From positions 1 to 64,000 of the forward strand of contig JASVEC010000050.1 in the NCBI GenBank assembly GCA_030770535.1: a DNA stretch of 64,000 nt, read 5' to 3'. The DNA is from Batkoa obscura (lineage: Eukaryota; Entomophthoromycota; Entomophthoromycetes; Entomophthorales; Batkoaceae). The notes under the pieces are model-generated. The model saw only the letters and a program-made list of their open reading frames with translations, was not told the DNA's origin and made no database searches. Both the position numbers and the translations under genes were made by a program. Position 1 is the first letter of the stretch. Each line of letters opens with the position of its first letter. Of the stretch, positions 1-12,696 are shown one piece after another.

Positions 1-1350
1 ACATATTACAGGTAAATGAATAAAAATTATATTTAATTAATGTTAATTTCAAAGATATTCATATTGACCCTGATTACATGAACGGTAGTGATCCAGATGA
101 ATTATGTCACCGAAAAAATAGCGACGGAGCCAAAAACATTGCTGGAATATACGGTGCATTGGATCTCGCTGCGATAGTCCAGATATATTAGTAGAAGAAT
201 CTTTTGAATATAAATAAATAATCGATTTCATAATGTTGATTTTATTATTTACACTGGAGATAGTTCTAGACACAATAGGGACAAAAAGGCACCAAGAACA
301 AAAGAGCAAGTTTTGACAGACCATAATTTAGTTTTTGATTACTTTAATAAGAATTTTAATTTATCAAGAACAATTTTAATCCCTACTATTGGAAATAACG
401 ATGTTATTGAACATAATGCCTTAACTGCCAATGATAAAATTTTTAAGACTTTATTTGATTTATGGAAGCCAAACAAGCTGCTTAGCTTTTACAATAGCGA
501 AAAAGAGAAAGACACCTTTTTGAAAGGCGGGTATTGGGCTCAGGATTTTGGTTTTAGTACTAAACTTAAGCTACTCAACATAATTCAATTCAATGTATTT
601 ATATGTTGCAAATAAAGAAGTCGCAGATTGTAGTGACCCAAGTTCACCAGCAACTATTATGCTACATTGGTTGGAAGAAAAACTAACCTGGATAAAGGAA
701 AATGATCTTAAAGCTTATGTTATGGGTCATATACCACCTCATGATGAGTTAAATCGTAGAATTTTAAAAAAAGAATGTTATAATAAATTAATTAACTTGG
801 TTGGACAGTATTCAGGGAATATTGTAAGTTTATTTTGGGGCCACACAAATAGTAAGTACATTGTTTTACTATATTTATCTTAATATTTAATATTATTTTA
901 GCGGATGTTATTTCATTTATAACCAGTAATAAAAAGCACAATAAATATGAATTTATTACTTTGACTGGAGATGACAGGCCAGAATATACTTGGAAAGATA
1001 AAAATATTGTAAATATAATGACAACTGGTCCAAGTATAACGCCATATAATCACCCAGCTCTTAGATATTATATATATACCCCATTTGATGGAGAATTATT
1101 AGGATATACCCAATATTATGCGAATTTGACAGAAGCGAATGAAAAGGGTAAAAAAGGACTGAAGTTTATAGAGGAATATAATACGTGGTATGACTATCAT
1201 TTGAACTCGTTGTCTTTAAAAAATTTTAGAAAGTTTATACATGAATTAATGATAAGTGATAGTCTATGGAATTTATATAAAGTGCATCAATCTGTAGGCT
1301 CATATGAGTACTTAAAATATCCACCACCTAAATTTGATATAAAAAATTAG
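1..1350 (+). pseudogene. endopolyphosphatase (PPN1-like) 3' part, reading frame broken
   Basis: This is a calcineurin-type metallophosphoesterase of the fungal endopolyphosphatase/acid-sphingomyelinase-like group, which cleaves polyphosphate in the vacuole. The window opens inside the gene. After a short intron (12-56) the motif HITDIHIDPDY gives the first metal-binding D and H; CHRK, CDSPD, YTGDSSRHNRD (near 250), IGNND (near 400), GHIPPHDE (near 730) and WGHTN (near 840) follow in family order. A second intron runs from about 852 to 900, and the C-terminal exon ends at 1350. The family motifs lie in different frames: shifts are needed near 165, between 210 and 240, and near 580-590, and none looks like an intron. 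It is either a recent pseudogene or a stretch of indel sequencing errors. Upstream exons lie outside the window. Confidence 0.78.
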
Positions 1351-1399
1351 ATCTATTAAAGTTAAACGATAATAAAAGTATTTGCTAACAAATTATATT

Positions 1400-2231
1400 T
1401 TATTCTTCTATTTTATTTGGTCTTTTTTTAATTAATTCTAATAAAATTGGATTAATTTCGGTTAGCTCTTTGTTAACCTCTGCTAATTCTTGTTCCAAGT
1501 TATTTAATTTATCTTCTAAAACAGTCAAATATCTTTTATCATCGACTTTTGAAACAGGGAAAGATTCTGGTAAAGAAGTAAGAATAGAATCCACAACATT
1601 TTTCATTGAATAATCAGGTAAAGTTGATGTAACGCTTTGGTCATTCAATATCTTTTGCTTACGGTGATTATTTAATGTCGTATATACCATTTGCAATGCA
1701 CTAGCTCCGAGTCCATAATAAAACATTCCAGGTGCTATTTTTTTACTACCAACTAAAAATATTATTATCATAATTTAATACTATCAATTTACTTACATAT
1801 TAATCCAGACATTAATCCACCAGTTGCCATTCCAGATATGGTTGATATGTATAAATCATCAGTATCTCTAGTCACTCCTTTTTTCAAGCCTTTATAAAAA
1901 TTACGTTCATCTTGTCTTGCAGACATATTATTTCTCATAGCTTAATAAAATTAATATGTATGTGATATAAAGATAAAATAAAAGTACTAAAAAAGACTAA
2001 GCCCAGCATTCCCCAATTGGCACCCATCTTTAATCCATTCTTAAATGCGTTTGGTTTCAATAAACTCATGCTTAATACTGTTCCTATTGTCATACCAGTA
2101 GCAGCTAAAATACTTTAGTTATTGATATGTTTTGATATTTCCTTTGTAGATTTACCTGCTAATCCAGTCTGCTTTAGTGTAGTTTTGATTTTGCTCTCTA
2201 ATGTTGCTGTTTGATAATTTTCTTTATCCAT
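1400..2231 (-). CDS. small multi-pass membrane protein, four exons, probably mitochondrial
   Basis: Splicing three introns (2105-2155, 1941-1987, 1753-1796; all GT-AG) gives a 229-residue protein starting MDKENYQTATLESK. It has hydrophobic, Gly/Ala/Met-rich segments (around ATGMTIGTVLSM, GANWGMLGLVFF, ISGMATGGLMSGLIFG and FYYGLGASALQMVY) separated by short charged loops. A polar C-terminal tail contains a predicted coiled coil (LEDKLNNLEQELAEVNKELTE). Small, glycine-rich helices of this kind resemble the Tim17/Tim22/Tim23-type fold of inner mitochondrial membrane proteins, but I see no diagnostic signature and do not assign it to that family firmly. It converges on the endopolyphosphatase-like gene, ending only 49 bases away. 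The gene call rests on all four exons joining in one open frame. Confidence 0.62.
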
Positions 2232-3229
2232 TTGTATTATTTTAAAAAAAAGTTTATAAATGTGTTAGTTTTGAAATATAGCTTAAATTTAAGTTGAGAT
2301 AAAATTCCTTCGATTTAGCCAATAGATTTTATAAAATTCTTAAACTCCAGGCTCAAAATACATTCTATTTATGCTTTTTATAAAAAGTATGGTACAATAT
2401 TTTTATCTGAGCTTTGTTAGATTATTTTTAAGCTTACCTGTTAATAAAAAAGCCCTTACTAGTGAATAGATTGAGCTACTGATTAAGTCAAATTTTTTCA
2501 AAAATAAGTGACAGTAAAACAAGCTAAATTATTCTATCTGACAAATAAATTTTTGAAAAAATTGGAAACTGGTATGAAAATGAGATACTGTCAGATTCAT
2601 AGTGCATTAGATTTCTTATACCGTTACTGTTAGTATACTCCTAAATTACTATACCCTATAAATTTCATTACTATATTAAAAAACATATGGAATGAGTGTT
2701 TTTTGTTCCATCACTTTTTCCATTTTTAAACGCTATTTAAGTGGAAAAACTATCACTAAAACCCTTAAAAACATCCCTATATTAAGAGGCAATTTTATTT
2801 TTAAACTATTTTATCTCCAATAATCTACTTAAAAAGAAAATGTGACTAGATGAGACTGGTTCGCCTTAGAGAACACCCCTTACCAAATACCCAAACTATC
2901 ATAAACCATTAAAACCTTATAAATAAACCGCACTTTGCACAAAACATTTTAATTACATTCTGATCTTACCAACACCGTGTTTCATCTCAATCTCATCAAA
3001 ATCTTACTTACATTGTATTAAATGCTTCAATATACCTTCTAAACTACCAAGAAAGAAGCTAACCGCTTAGACAAGTATCACTACTAGCAAAGTTCTTTAC
3101 ATCATATTTAATAGTGGGCTGAAGCTTAAAAATATTATCTTATACATGGACTTTAAAACCTACTTTTCAATTATCAAATACTTATCTACTATAAAGCGTA
3201 ACAATACAATATTCCACTAAAAAATTTTA
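2232..3229. other. intergenic, one MITE
   Basis: No gene is supported in this AT-rich stretch. It contains one diverged copy of the TGGGG-ended MITE family at 2688-2779. Confidence 0.6.
2688..2779 (-). mobile_element. TGGGG-type MITE, diverged copy
   Basis: This reads in the opposite orientation to the copy at 15494. It keeps the AGTGTTTTTTG end, the CCATTTTTAAACGCTATTTAAG core, and the matching GTGGAAAAA and CATCCCTA end, flanked by TA on both sides. Terminal bases have drifted, so it looks older than the 15494 and 22354 copies. Confidence 0.75.
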
Positions 3230-4593
3230 TTACAGCGACATCCAGTTTAATATTGAAGCTTCTTTTTTCAATTTATTAAAATCAGCTTCATCAATATCAC
3301 GTATACGCCTTATAATAACTAATACAGGAACGCCAGTACTGGGTTTAAAATTGATACTCATATCGATACTCTCTAACTTAAAATAATCAACTTTAAGTAC
3401 CTCAAGGGCTGGAAAAAGAGATAAAAAGCAAAGAAAATGGTTGAACGAGTCAACAAAAGATTCAATTGTAATCTGTTTTACGGAGTTACACCTAAGAGAA
3501 TCATACTTTAAGTTATAAATATCGTCATTGCTTAAATCGAAATCGTCAAATATTTCATTGATATTAGACTCAACTAAATTGATATATAAATGTTGGATGT
3601 GTGATAGTAATGAAACTTGTTTAAATAATTCCTTTGATATTCCACTAACAGTAATTTCCTTTAGACTCGAAAGCCTTAAAAATTTGTAATTAACTGTACC
3701 ACCTGAATCGGTTGGGTAAAAATGGCCCAAGCTAACAATGTTACTGCCTTCAAATGTTTTTAAATCGTTATCTGCATTATCACTATCAAGATATTTGCCC
3801 TCGTAATCTACTATTTTCACACTCTTTATTTTTTTTAAATCACCAAACACGTTAATTTCATTGACATAATCCAAATTCACCCTGATGTCTAACTCCAAAT
3901 CAGGATTAAAGTTTATACTTGGATCATTTTCTACTTTTAGTTTGTAATTGGCATCTAGATTAATCCAATTATCAGTAGCATAAAAATATGAGATGGCGCG
4001 TAATTCTAATTTCCTTAATTTTTTAAATTCCTTCTTAATAATATCTAATCCATATAGGTATAGATAATTAAAATTTGTGTCTAGTAAAAGGGATCTGAGC
4101 TTATTTGGATTCAAATATTTTATAAGATCATAAACGATTATAATATCGCCACTAACTTCGACCACCTCAAGCTGCTTTAAACTCATTTTAAACAATTCAA
4201 ATACTTCTATATATTTGGGAGATTCAATAACTAACTTTTTAACTTTGGTAGTTTAACATCTAACACACCTTCCTTGAAATTATAATTTCCGGGTGTCTCT
4301 GTGTATTTTATTGATAATACATTGGGACAATAATTTAGACATTCAATAGTATTAATATTTATGCTTAAATGCTTCATCAATAAACCATTACCTTTGATAA
4401 ACTTCTCTTGGTGAGATTGGTACTCTTCAAACTCACCGTAAGTCGAATAAATCAAATTATATTCAATCACACTTTCTATAACCTTAAAAAATCGCTTCTT
4501 TAAAAAACGTAGATTAAATAATTCGTTAGGATATATTAGTTTAAAGATCTCTTTTAAATTATTATCTGGTAGTTGTTCAAGCCTTAATGTCAT
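3230..4593 (-). pseudogene. F-box/LRR-type protein, frameshifted paralogue
   Basis: This is a paralogue of the two intact genes at 32158-33483 and 59387-60688. The N-terminal part (from 4593) begins MTLRLEQLPDNNLKEIF and has the F-box-like pattern LPDxxLKEIFxLIxPxELFNLRFLKKRFFKVI. It is followed by a run of irregular leucine-rich repeats ending in ILNWMSL. The frame breaks near 4240-4250: the upstream frame runs into a stop just after KLPKLK, while the alignable continuation KKLVIESPKY is in another frame. One single-base change accounts for it. F-box proteins of this type recruit substrates to SCF ubiquitin ligases; the function of this family is not known. A sequencing error is the alternative to a true pseudogene. 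Confidence 0.75.
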
Positions 4594-6392
4594 TTAGAGA
4601 TAAAGTTAATAAATAGTAGAAATTTTTTTTATTTGAACTTATCTAATTTAAATGAACGATTGTGATTTTTCTTTCTTTTTATCCTTTGCATTTTTTCGGC
4701 AAATTGACGTAAACTGTTTCTATGGCACTAAAACATTATTGGTTCTATAAGCAGTTTTGTTGCTTTTCATTTAAAAATACCAATCAGTTTTGCTAAATCA
4801 AAACAATTACAACTTTTAAGGATAAGCTAAAATAATGAGTGAACAATGTGAAAATAAAATTTTAGAAAATTAAAAATATGATATTCAAACGTTTTCTAAA
4901 TATTATACTACCATCTGTGTAAAAGATTATTGTACAGAACATGCCTAATTGATCGAAGCTCATAAATAATAAATAAAAATTCTTATTGTTACCGATTGAG
5001 AAAAATAAAATAGCTTATTTTTAAGCACAACATTCCATACATTTTTAGAGTTATTGAATTAGGTTTTCCCCCAGTATAGTAATCATGACCCAATTTTGCT
5101 TTTTATTTTCAGAGTTTACCATCTTTGAAATTTGCTTGCTAGTCTAATCAGGTTTAACTTACCAAAAAGCAACAAACTAAAATTTTCATGAGATAAATCT
5201 ATCATAGTGTATTTAAAATCATCAATCATTTTGAATGAAACCAGTATACAATATTATATATATTAGCAAGCTTTAAAGGTCAAGTAACAAAGTTAATTTA
5301 AAATCCATCTTTTTGTTTCTATATTAAATAAATTATACGCTTTTCTGCTTTATCAAATCTACGCTGCTATATGTTTCTTTTTTTTAAATATCAATTTGAT
5401 CCTGGTTGTAGCAGCAAATGTACCTACTGTTTAAAATGAGAAACTCTTTTTCAATAAGAAACTTTATCTGTAGCAATTGTATATGTCTACTACCTAGTTT
5501 TGCCTATAAAAAAAGAATTTATAAATGATATTATCAGATAGCTTCCTAAAAATATTTATCTTAGAAAAACCCACATTTTGTAATAATTGCGGTATAGGCA
5601 GAAAACAAGGGTAGTTGTTATAAGGGCTTTTCAAAATTAATAGTTGATTTATAGTTGATTTATAGTTGATTTTCAATTAGCCTTTCCTCCTTAACTAATC
5701 TTTCGCTTCTTGTGAATCCCTCTTATAACCCTTCTCATTGATGTTTCCTGTTTAGATAGAATTTTTAGTTTTGTTTTTTATTTTAAAAAACAATGCTTAT
5801 TAAATATAAAAACTGTTGCTTACTTAATGAAATATTTAAGAACTTTATAATTTGATCATTAAAAATCTTAATTGTGTAGAATTTTTAACCTATCACGGCT
5901 TTAGCAAGAAGAAAATTTAAACAAACTAAAGTAGAATCTTCATTAAGGATTATCATTAAAATGAACAAATTTAGAAAATTATATGGAAATTTTTATTTTG
6001 TTCATTTTAATGATAATCCTTAATGAAGATTCTACTTTAGTTTGTTTAAATTTTCTTGCTAAAGTCGTGATAGGTTAAAAATACTTCAAATTGAATGAAT
6101 ATAATAACATTTAAGCTTTAGGTGAATTCCAAACTAATATAATAAAAGGCCATAATTATTTTTAATAATGTATATACTATGTATAATAAACGTAGTATTA
6201 CTGAAAACTATCTTATAACAATCGTAGCTTTTAATATCAAATAAGTCAACTTGAACGACAACAAAATCAAGTCCAATATTTTAATATTCATTTAATTGGC
6301 TACTAAAAATGATAAAAACATCACTCAAAAAAGCTTTTATTTTTCAAAAAAAATCAAATTCTATTGACTCTTAAAAATTCAAAAAAATAATA
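4594..6392. other. intergenic, contains long foldback
   Basis: No coding region is supported; a 60-codon minus-strand ORF at 5494-5676 has no recognisable features. A threefold 'agttgatttat' tandem repeat lies at about 5641-5672. The notable item is the long inverted repeat at 5882-6080, listed separately. Confidence 0.6.
5882..6080. repeat. long near-perfect inverted repeat (foldback)
   Basis: The left arm (about 5882-5970) and right arm (about 5996-6080) are reverse complements over roughly 85 bases, with one 3-base indel and one or two substitutions. They are separated by a loop of about 25-30 bases. The outer end reads TTTTTAACCTATCACG and the inner end reads CATTAAAATGAACAAA. There is no open reading frame. 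It could be a foldback element or a recent inverted duplication; a transcript would form a long double-stranded hairpin. It sits about 310 bases upstream of NUP84. Confidence 0.9.
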
Positions 6393-9300
6393 ATGAGCCA
6401 ATCCAATACATATCATATAATAACAAATTGGTTAAAAAGATCCAACATTATTCAAGAAAATGATACTAATTTTAAATTCACACAATATTATGATGCAGAT
6501 GTATCTTTGATTCAAATATTACTTGAAGCCGATTCATTGTTTGAAGGTAATAGAGGGAACATTGAAGATTTGGCCGAGAACTTTGAGTATCATTATGACC
6601 AAATGTAAACTATTTCATTATTTTTAAAGTAATGTTTGAACTAATTATTTACTTATTTTAGTATCAATGGTAAATCTTTGGAAAATATACAGAATTCAGA
6701 TTCTATTTATACAGGATTATTGGAAGAAAGAAATGTATGGAAATTAATTAAACATATATGTCAAGAACGATTTATAAAAAACAATTTACAAGCTGTGGAA
6801 CAAGAAAATGAAATATTACCCCCCGAAACTGAATTTCCATTAACAGATTTTTCCTTAATGCAACATCTATTTGATAACTCTTGGAAAATATCAAAAGCTT
6901 CAGTAACTAGTTTTATCAATTTTCTTGAATTTTATAATAATAATGTTGTTCTTTTTTTTATATTTTAAACTATAGTGTGTAAGATCTTGGTTAGAAGAAA
7001 TAGCAAGTGAATTTAATAAAATAGAACCTAGAACGGGTGGCTGGCTATATACAAGAGCAGAATTATCGGCTCATACAAGACAATTAAAACCAATATTTAA
7101 TGACCATGTAAATGAACTAGATCCGGACGCTCCATATAGATCATCAAAACAATTACATATTGAAGATGAAGTAAAAATTCGAATTTCTTAACTTGTTAAT
7201 TAACTTGATATAAAATTAGAAATATGAAAAAGAGTTATTGAAGTCGTTATATTTTCTTATACGTCGAGGTAAAATTGAAGAAGCATTCAAGTTAGCTTTA
7301 TATTCGGATCAGCCTTGGAGAGCTGCTTCAATTCAAGGTGGTTTATATTTCAAAGACCCCTCCTTTGGTAAAAAAAATTTATAATTTATAATTTTATTTA
7401 AATTTTTTATTTTCAAATATTTAATCATAGAATTAGAATTTAATGATGGATTAAGCTATGAAATGGAAAAAGAAAGTGGGTATGATATGTCAGAAGGTGA
7501 AGATGAATTAGAAGAAGAAGAAGAAGCAGGTGGTAATTTTAATAGACCTTTATGGAAGGCTACTTGTTATATGATTTCTAATGATGTAAAAAAATATATA
7601 CTTGAATTTATATTAAGTTATTAATATTTTTAGTCTAAAAACTATATTTATGAACGTGCTTTATATGGTGTTTTATGTGGTGATCTTGATAATGTAATTT
7701 TATATTATATTTCTATTTTTTTTTAATTTAATCATAATTTAATAGATATTATCAGCATGTGAAACTTGGGAAGATTATTTATGGGCTTATTATAATTGTA
7801 TGATTGAATCTAAGGTTGAAAAAGTAAAATTTAATATTTAATTTGAAATATTAGTATTTAATTTGAAATATGATTCTTTGATTTATTTAGTATTTAAAAT
7901 TATGTCGTAAAAATGAAATTTCATGTCCATTACCTGGACCACCTCAAGTTGAATTAGATGAAACTGAGTTTTTTATGAAATTAGAGCAATCCAGTAATCG
8001 ATTAATTAATATAAAAGCATCTAATTTTTACAGTCAATTAAACAAACATATTATATTAAATACATTGGATAATTTTTTGGATACAATATCAACAAGTATA
8101 AAAGAATATGGATTTAATTATCCTAATAAGTAAGTTTATTACCTATTTTTTATTAAAGAATAATAATGTATAATTAATTTTTTTTGAAAATTAGATTAGA
8201 AACTGTACATATAAGGTTATTATCCTTAATTGTTATCTATTTACAATCCGTTGATATAATGAGTATTAATGAAACTACAGACAATATATTAAGATGCTAC
8301 ATATTTCGATTGATGAATATTAAAGAAGTAACTATTTTCAACCTTATTTGTTTTTGATTTTTTTATTAAAATTATTTGTTTAGCTTCGATTAGCAATATT
8401 TTATTGCTCTAAATTATCACGACATATGCAACTAGAAACATATACTGATATCTTAGCAGGTAACAATAATCATAATCAATTAATTAATTTAAAACCATAG
8501 CCATATTAATATTAATAAATAATTAGGCTTAGAAGGCCCCTTAAAAAAACGTTTAGAATGTTTAAATTACGGAACAATTCATGGATTAAATCATGATAAT
8601 TTATTAGTTTATACAGCTCAAAAGTGTTTGCAAAATAGTGGAGCATTTGAACCCATTCAAGAAGATATTAACTATTGTGAATTTGATTTTTCTACTTTAG
8701 TTAAAAAAGTAGATGATGTTATTACAAAACAAATTCGTTCTTTTGAATGGATTACTAGTGATCCTTCTCTTTATTCAGAAGCTATTATTTTATGTAATCA
8801 ATTATGTAGGAAATATATGTGTAAGTAGAAAATAAAAATATAGATATATTATATTAATATCAAATTAATTTATTATTCATTTAGTATCCGGAAAATTATG
8901 GGCAGTAGACCAACTGTTAAAATCAATGCCTAAAAACTTTGTATTACCGGAATGGAAAGCGGATGCTGAATCAGATCCAACTCAAGAATCCTCTAAACAA
9001 TTAATATTAGCAGCTCAAGAATTTTTAAATTATGGTATTTGTTTAGAAGCTTTTAGACAATTAGATCGTTGGATTTTAATAATGAAACGTAAACCAAAAT
9101 TTACTGCGTAAATATTTAGATCTGGATTTATTATTTTATAATTATTAACGGTAATTTTTAGAAGAGAGTATAAAGAATGGGAAATTGAAGCTAAAGTAAG
9201 TAATTTTATGGAATAGTTATTGTTTATCAATTGTATTAATTGTATTGAATTATTAAATTAGGATATTACTTGTTCAACCGAACTTGCCTTAAGATATGCT

Positions 9301-9834
9301 TTAAATTCAGATTGGATGTTAAATTGTTTTCCGGATGGTTCAGCTAATTCAGCTAGTTCATTACATTTTGGTTCCTTAAGTAAAATTAGTATAGTAAAAT
9401 CATAATAAATAATTGACTAATAAACAAAAAAAATAGATATGAATGTTAAAGAAGAAATCAGTATTTTACGTCAAGTATATATTCCGGAAATGGTGTTTTC
9501 ATTATATAAATTATTAACTGAAACAAAGGATATAATACCAGAGTAAGTTCACTAATTCAAATTCCAAACAAATCACTTACTGATTCTATTTACTAGAAAT
9601 TATTTACGCTCATTTGAAATGTGTGAATTAGTAGCTGGGGAAAAATTAGGATTATATAAAACTATAATGAATCGTTCTATTAACGCTAAAGAAACTAGAA
9701 ATGATTTGCCTATTCTAACTAAATTGATTGGGGAAGCTGGAGTGGAATATTTTGATTATACAGAAAGATCAAATACAGAAAATCAATTGTTTCCAGATTT
9801 AGAAGAAGAAGAAGAGATGAGTGATATATTATAA
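6393..9834 (+). CDS. NUP84: nucleoporin Nup84/Nup107, multi-exon
   Basis: This is the Nup107/Nup84 subunit of the Y-shaped scaffold complex of the nuclear pore, needed for pore assembly and mRNA export. The protein begins MSQSNTYHIITNWLKRS and is split by about a dozen short introns. Typical family stretches are recognisable in order: a central block around 7200-7350 (LIRRGKIEEAFKLALYSDQPWRAAS, matching the 'GQPWRAASL' region), an acidic loop (7490-7530), YERALYGVLCGDL and WEDYLWAYYN (7640-7800), and the C-terminal alpha-solenoid. It ends with LRQVYIPEMVFSLYKLL and SFEMCELVAGEKLGLYK, which matches the conserved Nup107 C-terminus. Exon 2 probably splices at GCTTCA|GTAACT near 6901 and rejoins near 6977, so the open frame between those points is intronic. 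I see no disruption. Confidence 0.93.
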
Positions 9835-10318
9835 GTCATAGGAAGATAGATGATGGGGGAGACTAAGGAGATTTTATAAATAAATTATTATTATTAGTTA
9901 GTGAATAAATGATTATTTTTTATTATCATATATTTTTATTAAATAAATTAATTGATATTTTATTATTTTATTATTTTTATATTAAATCAACACATTTTTA
10001 TCCTTAACTAAAAATTATAAACTTTATTTTGTTAAAAAAAAGAGCAAAATTAAGCCAATTAGAAAATGGTAAAGATCTTTAATTAAAATCATTCCCACCA
10101 ACACTTGTTATAGTCTATTATTGAAACTGATCATATTCATTAAGTTAAATAGATAAAATATCAATCTATAAAGATTTACCATTAACTATTTTAAAAAACA
10201 AGCTTCACTTTTTGCTTTGAAATTTTTAGTTTCAATTTTTGCAATTTCAAAAAGTATAAATTCAAAATTCGAAAATTAGGTTCTTAGCTAACCACTTAAA
10301 AATTCCAAACATTTCAAA
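9835..10318. other. intergenic NUP84-CGR1
   Basis: AT-rich spacer between two co-oriented genes. It holds the NUP84 3' end and the CGR1 promoter; no other feature is seen. Confidence 0.5.
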
Positions 10319-11000
10319 ATGGATACTAAAGAAATTAAAGAAATTAAAGAAACTAAAGATTCCGTACCATTAACTAGAGTATCTGGTAAGTTTGATGATA
10401 ATAAATCCTTCCCCTTCATTGCCACATTCTCTCACTATTCTTAACTCATCAATAGCTAATATTAACTTGTAAATTAATTAAATATCTCTAATAGGTCGAG
10501 TATGGAAAGATTCAAGAAAACCAAGTCAACGAAACATGCAATTAAAGTTAGGTAAAAATACCTGGAAATCAAGAGAAGAAGAAAGAAAAAAAGAAGCCAT
10601 GTTAAAAGAACATTTAAAACAATTAAAAGAAGAAACTCAAAATAAGAAAAAAGTAAGTAGATTGAAAAAAGATTTTGAAATTTATATAAATGGAATTTGG
10701 GATCAAGAGCAGAAATGGGTTTTTAAAGTTGTTTATTGATGAAATACTCTTTTTTAGGCTCGTGGTGAAGCTTTGGCTGCTAAACGTATTAAAAAAGAAG
10801 CTAAAACCAAAGAAGAAGCATTGAGAAATACGGTAAGAAAACTTCTATCTTAGCCATTAAATCGGACTTTGATTAATTAATTATTTTTAAAATTAATATA
10901 GATGTCGGCTAAACGCTATGATCGAATGCAACGAAAGTTAGCTCGTAAAGCTAAAATAGCTGCTAAAAAAGCCGAAAAAATTGCCCAAGATGAGTCATAG
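10319..11000 (+). CDS. CGR1: rRNA-processing protein Cgr1
   Basis: Cgr1 is a small basic nucleolar protein required for 60S subunit pre-rRNA processing in fungi. The four exons begin MDTKEIKEIKETKDS; the first intron starts at 10386 and ends at 10494. The product has the family hallmark SGRVWKDSRKPSQRN, then LGKNTWKSREEERKK. A long Lys/Arg/Glu-rich coiled coil follows and ends KRYDRMQRKLARKAKIAAKK and AQDES. Length (about 125 residues) and motif order match the Cgr1 family closely. It is convergent with the HAUS1-like gene, with only about 100 bases between the two stop codons. Confidence 0.93.
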
Positions 11001-11103
11001 AGTGTTTTTATTAATCTTATAGAGAATAATCCATCATTTTTTTTATATTATTTACTAATATTAAAATAAATTTAAGTTTTTATTATTGATTTATTATAAT
11101 AAT

Positions 11104-12502
11104 TTAAAATAAAATTAATTTTTCAATCAATTTTTCTTGTTCTACTAATAATGTTTTCTATATAAATAGAATTAATTATTAGCTATAAATAATAAAGATA
11201 TATTAACTTACTAGTAGTTCTTTTTTTTCTTCAATTTGATATCTTACTAATTTTAAATCGGGTGGCAATTCATGATAAATTTTTATTTTGGAATGACAGG
11301 TAATTAATTGAGATTCTAATACAATTAATTGCTCTTTTAACTTATTTAAATCTTTTATCCTTAATTCTTTAGCATCTAAATTTTTATTTTCCCAATCTAC
11401 CTTTAAATTTATATTAATGTTAATAATAGTGTTGTATAATGTATTATAGTGTATTATAGTGTATTATAAGTAATTTACCTTTAAAAATTTTACTCTTTTT
11501 TCATATTCATTAGCTTTTAATTGTAAATTAAAACTATCTTTTTTCCAAGTTTGAGTTTTATGTTTAATTAATTCATTCATGGTTTCTAAATTTAATTTTA
11601 AACTAATAGTAATATTAATATAAAAAATAAAGTATAAGTAATTAAATAATTAAATTACTCTTTTAATTTCCTATTTTCAAACTTAATACGCTTCATAATA
11701 TCTTCCACTTGATTTAATTTATTATCTATTTTATTAACTTCATTTTCTTGATTAAATAGTTCTATTTGATGATAAGAAATAGCTAATTGTAAACTAATAT
11801 ATAAGATATAAAAAATAAACGTATTATTTAAATTATAACAAATTGACTTACTTTTCAATATCGACATCTTTAGTATCTAATAAAATACTTAACTCCACTA
11901 AAGAATTTAAACATAATTGACCAATATTACTTAAATCTTCATCAAGTAAATGAATCAATCTTAATTTCTTTTTTAATTTAATACCTAATATCATTAAACT
12001 TTATTCTTAATTAAAATAGACAAAAATAAAGTTTACTTTGTTCAACATATTCCTCACTTTTTTGTTGATAATATTGATTAACTTGATAATAAATTGTTTC
12101 TTTTTTTTTATATTCTTTCATCTCTTGTTCTAATACTAATATACTTTCTTCGTCTTTTTTGTAATAAGGTACATCATTGAATAATTCCTGTAGCCAAAGA
12201 TTAATCTAAAAAGTAATAAATAATATTATTAAATATCAATTATCTTCGGTTATCTCAATATTTAGATAACTTACTTTTAAAATTCTATCTTGTTTATTTT
12301 GATTTTGAGTTAAATTTTGTTGATAAGTAGATAAGTTAATAGAATTATTAAATGAAGTTTTTAAATTTAAAAAAAAACTTTCTTCTTCTTCTTCATCTTC
12401 ACTTTGAAATATCTTTTGCTTCTTTATATCTTCTTTTTTATCTTGTACTTCATCCTTTATTGGACTTGAAAAATGATTTATACTGATATTCCGTTTATCC
12501 AT
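11104..12502 (-). CDS. HAUS1: HAUS1-like augmin complex subunit
   Basis: The gene has seven or so exons. Exon 1 starts MDKRNISINHFSS with an acidic/Ser-rich leader; splicing at GT-AG sites keeps one frame to a stop at 11104. The pattern matches HAUS1, the small coiled-coil subunit of augmin, which recruits gamma-tubulin to spindle microtubules. The matches are NLWLQELFNDVPYYKKDEES (family: WLEKVFGD...P.YEV), LCLNSLVELSILLDTKD (LVDSAMALETKD), a long central coiled coil, and IYHELPPDLKLVRYQIEEKK (YLDLMPNPSLAQVKIEEAKR). The last exon (KTLLVEQEKLIEKL) follows an intron beginning GTAAGT near 11213. The assignment is from remembered family patterns, not from a search. Another coiled-coil kinetochore or spindle protein is the alternative. 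Confidence 0.72.
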
Positions 12503-12696
12503 TCTTTTGATTCAGTTTAAAAAAGAAAATTTTAAATTACATTAAAAATAAAATAAAAATAGGGTAATTTAAAAACAATTAAAAAAAATATTTAAAATCG
12601 ATTTACTAAATTTGGAAATTAACTTGATAAAATAATAATAAATAAAAAAATACTAACTTAATCTTTTATTTCTATACTCTAATATGAAACTAACTA

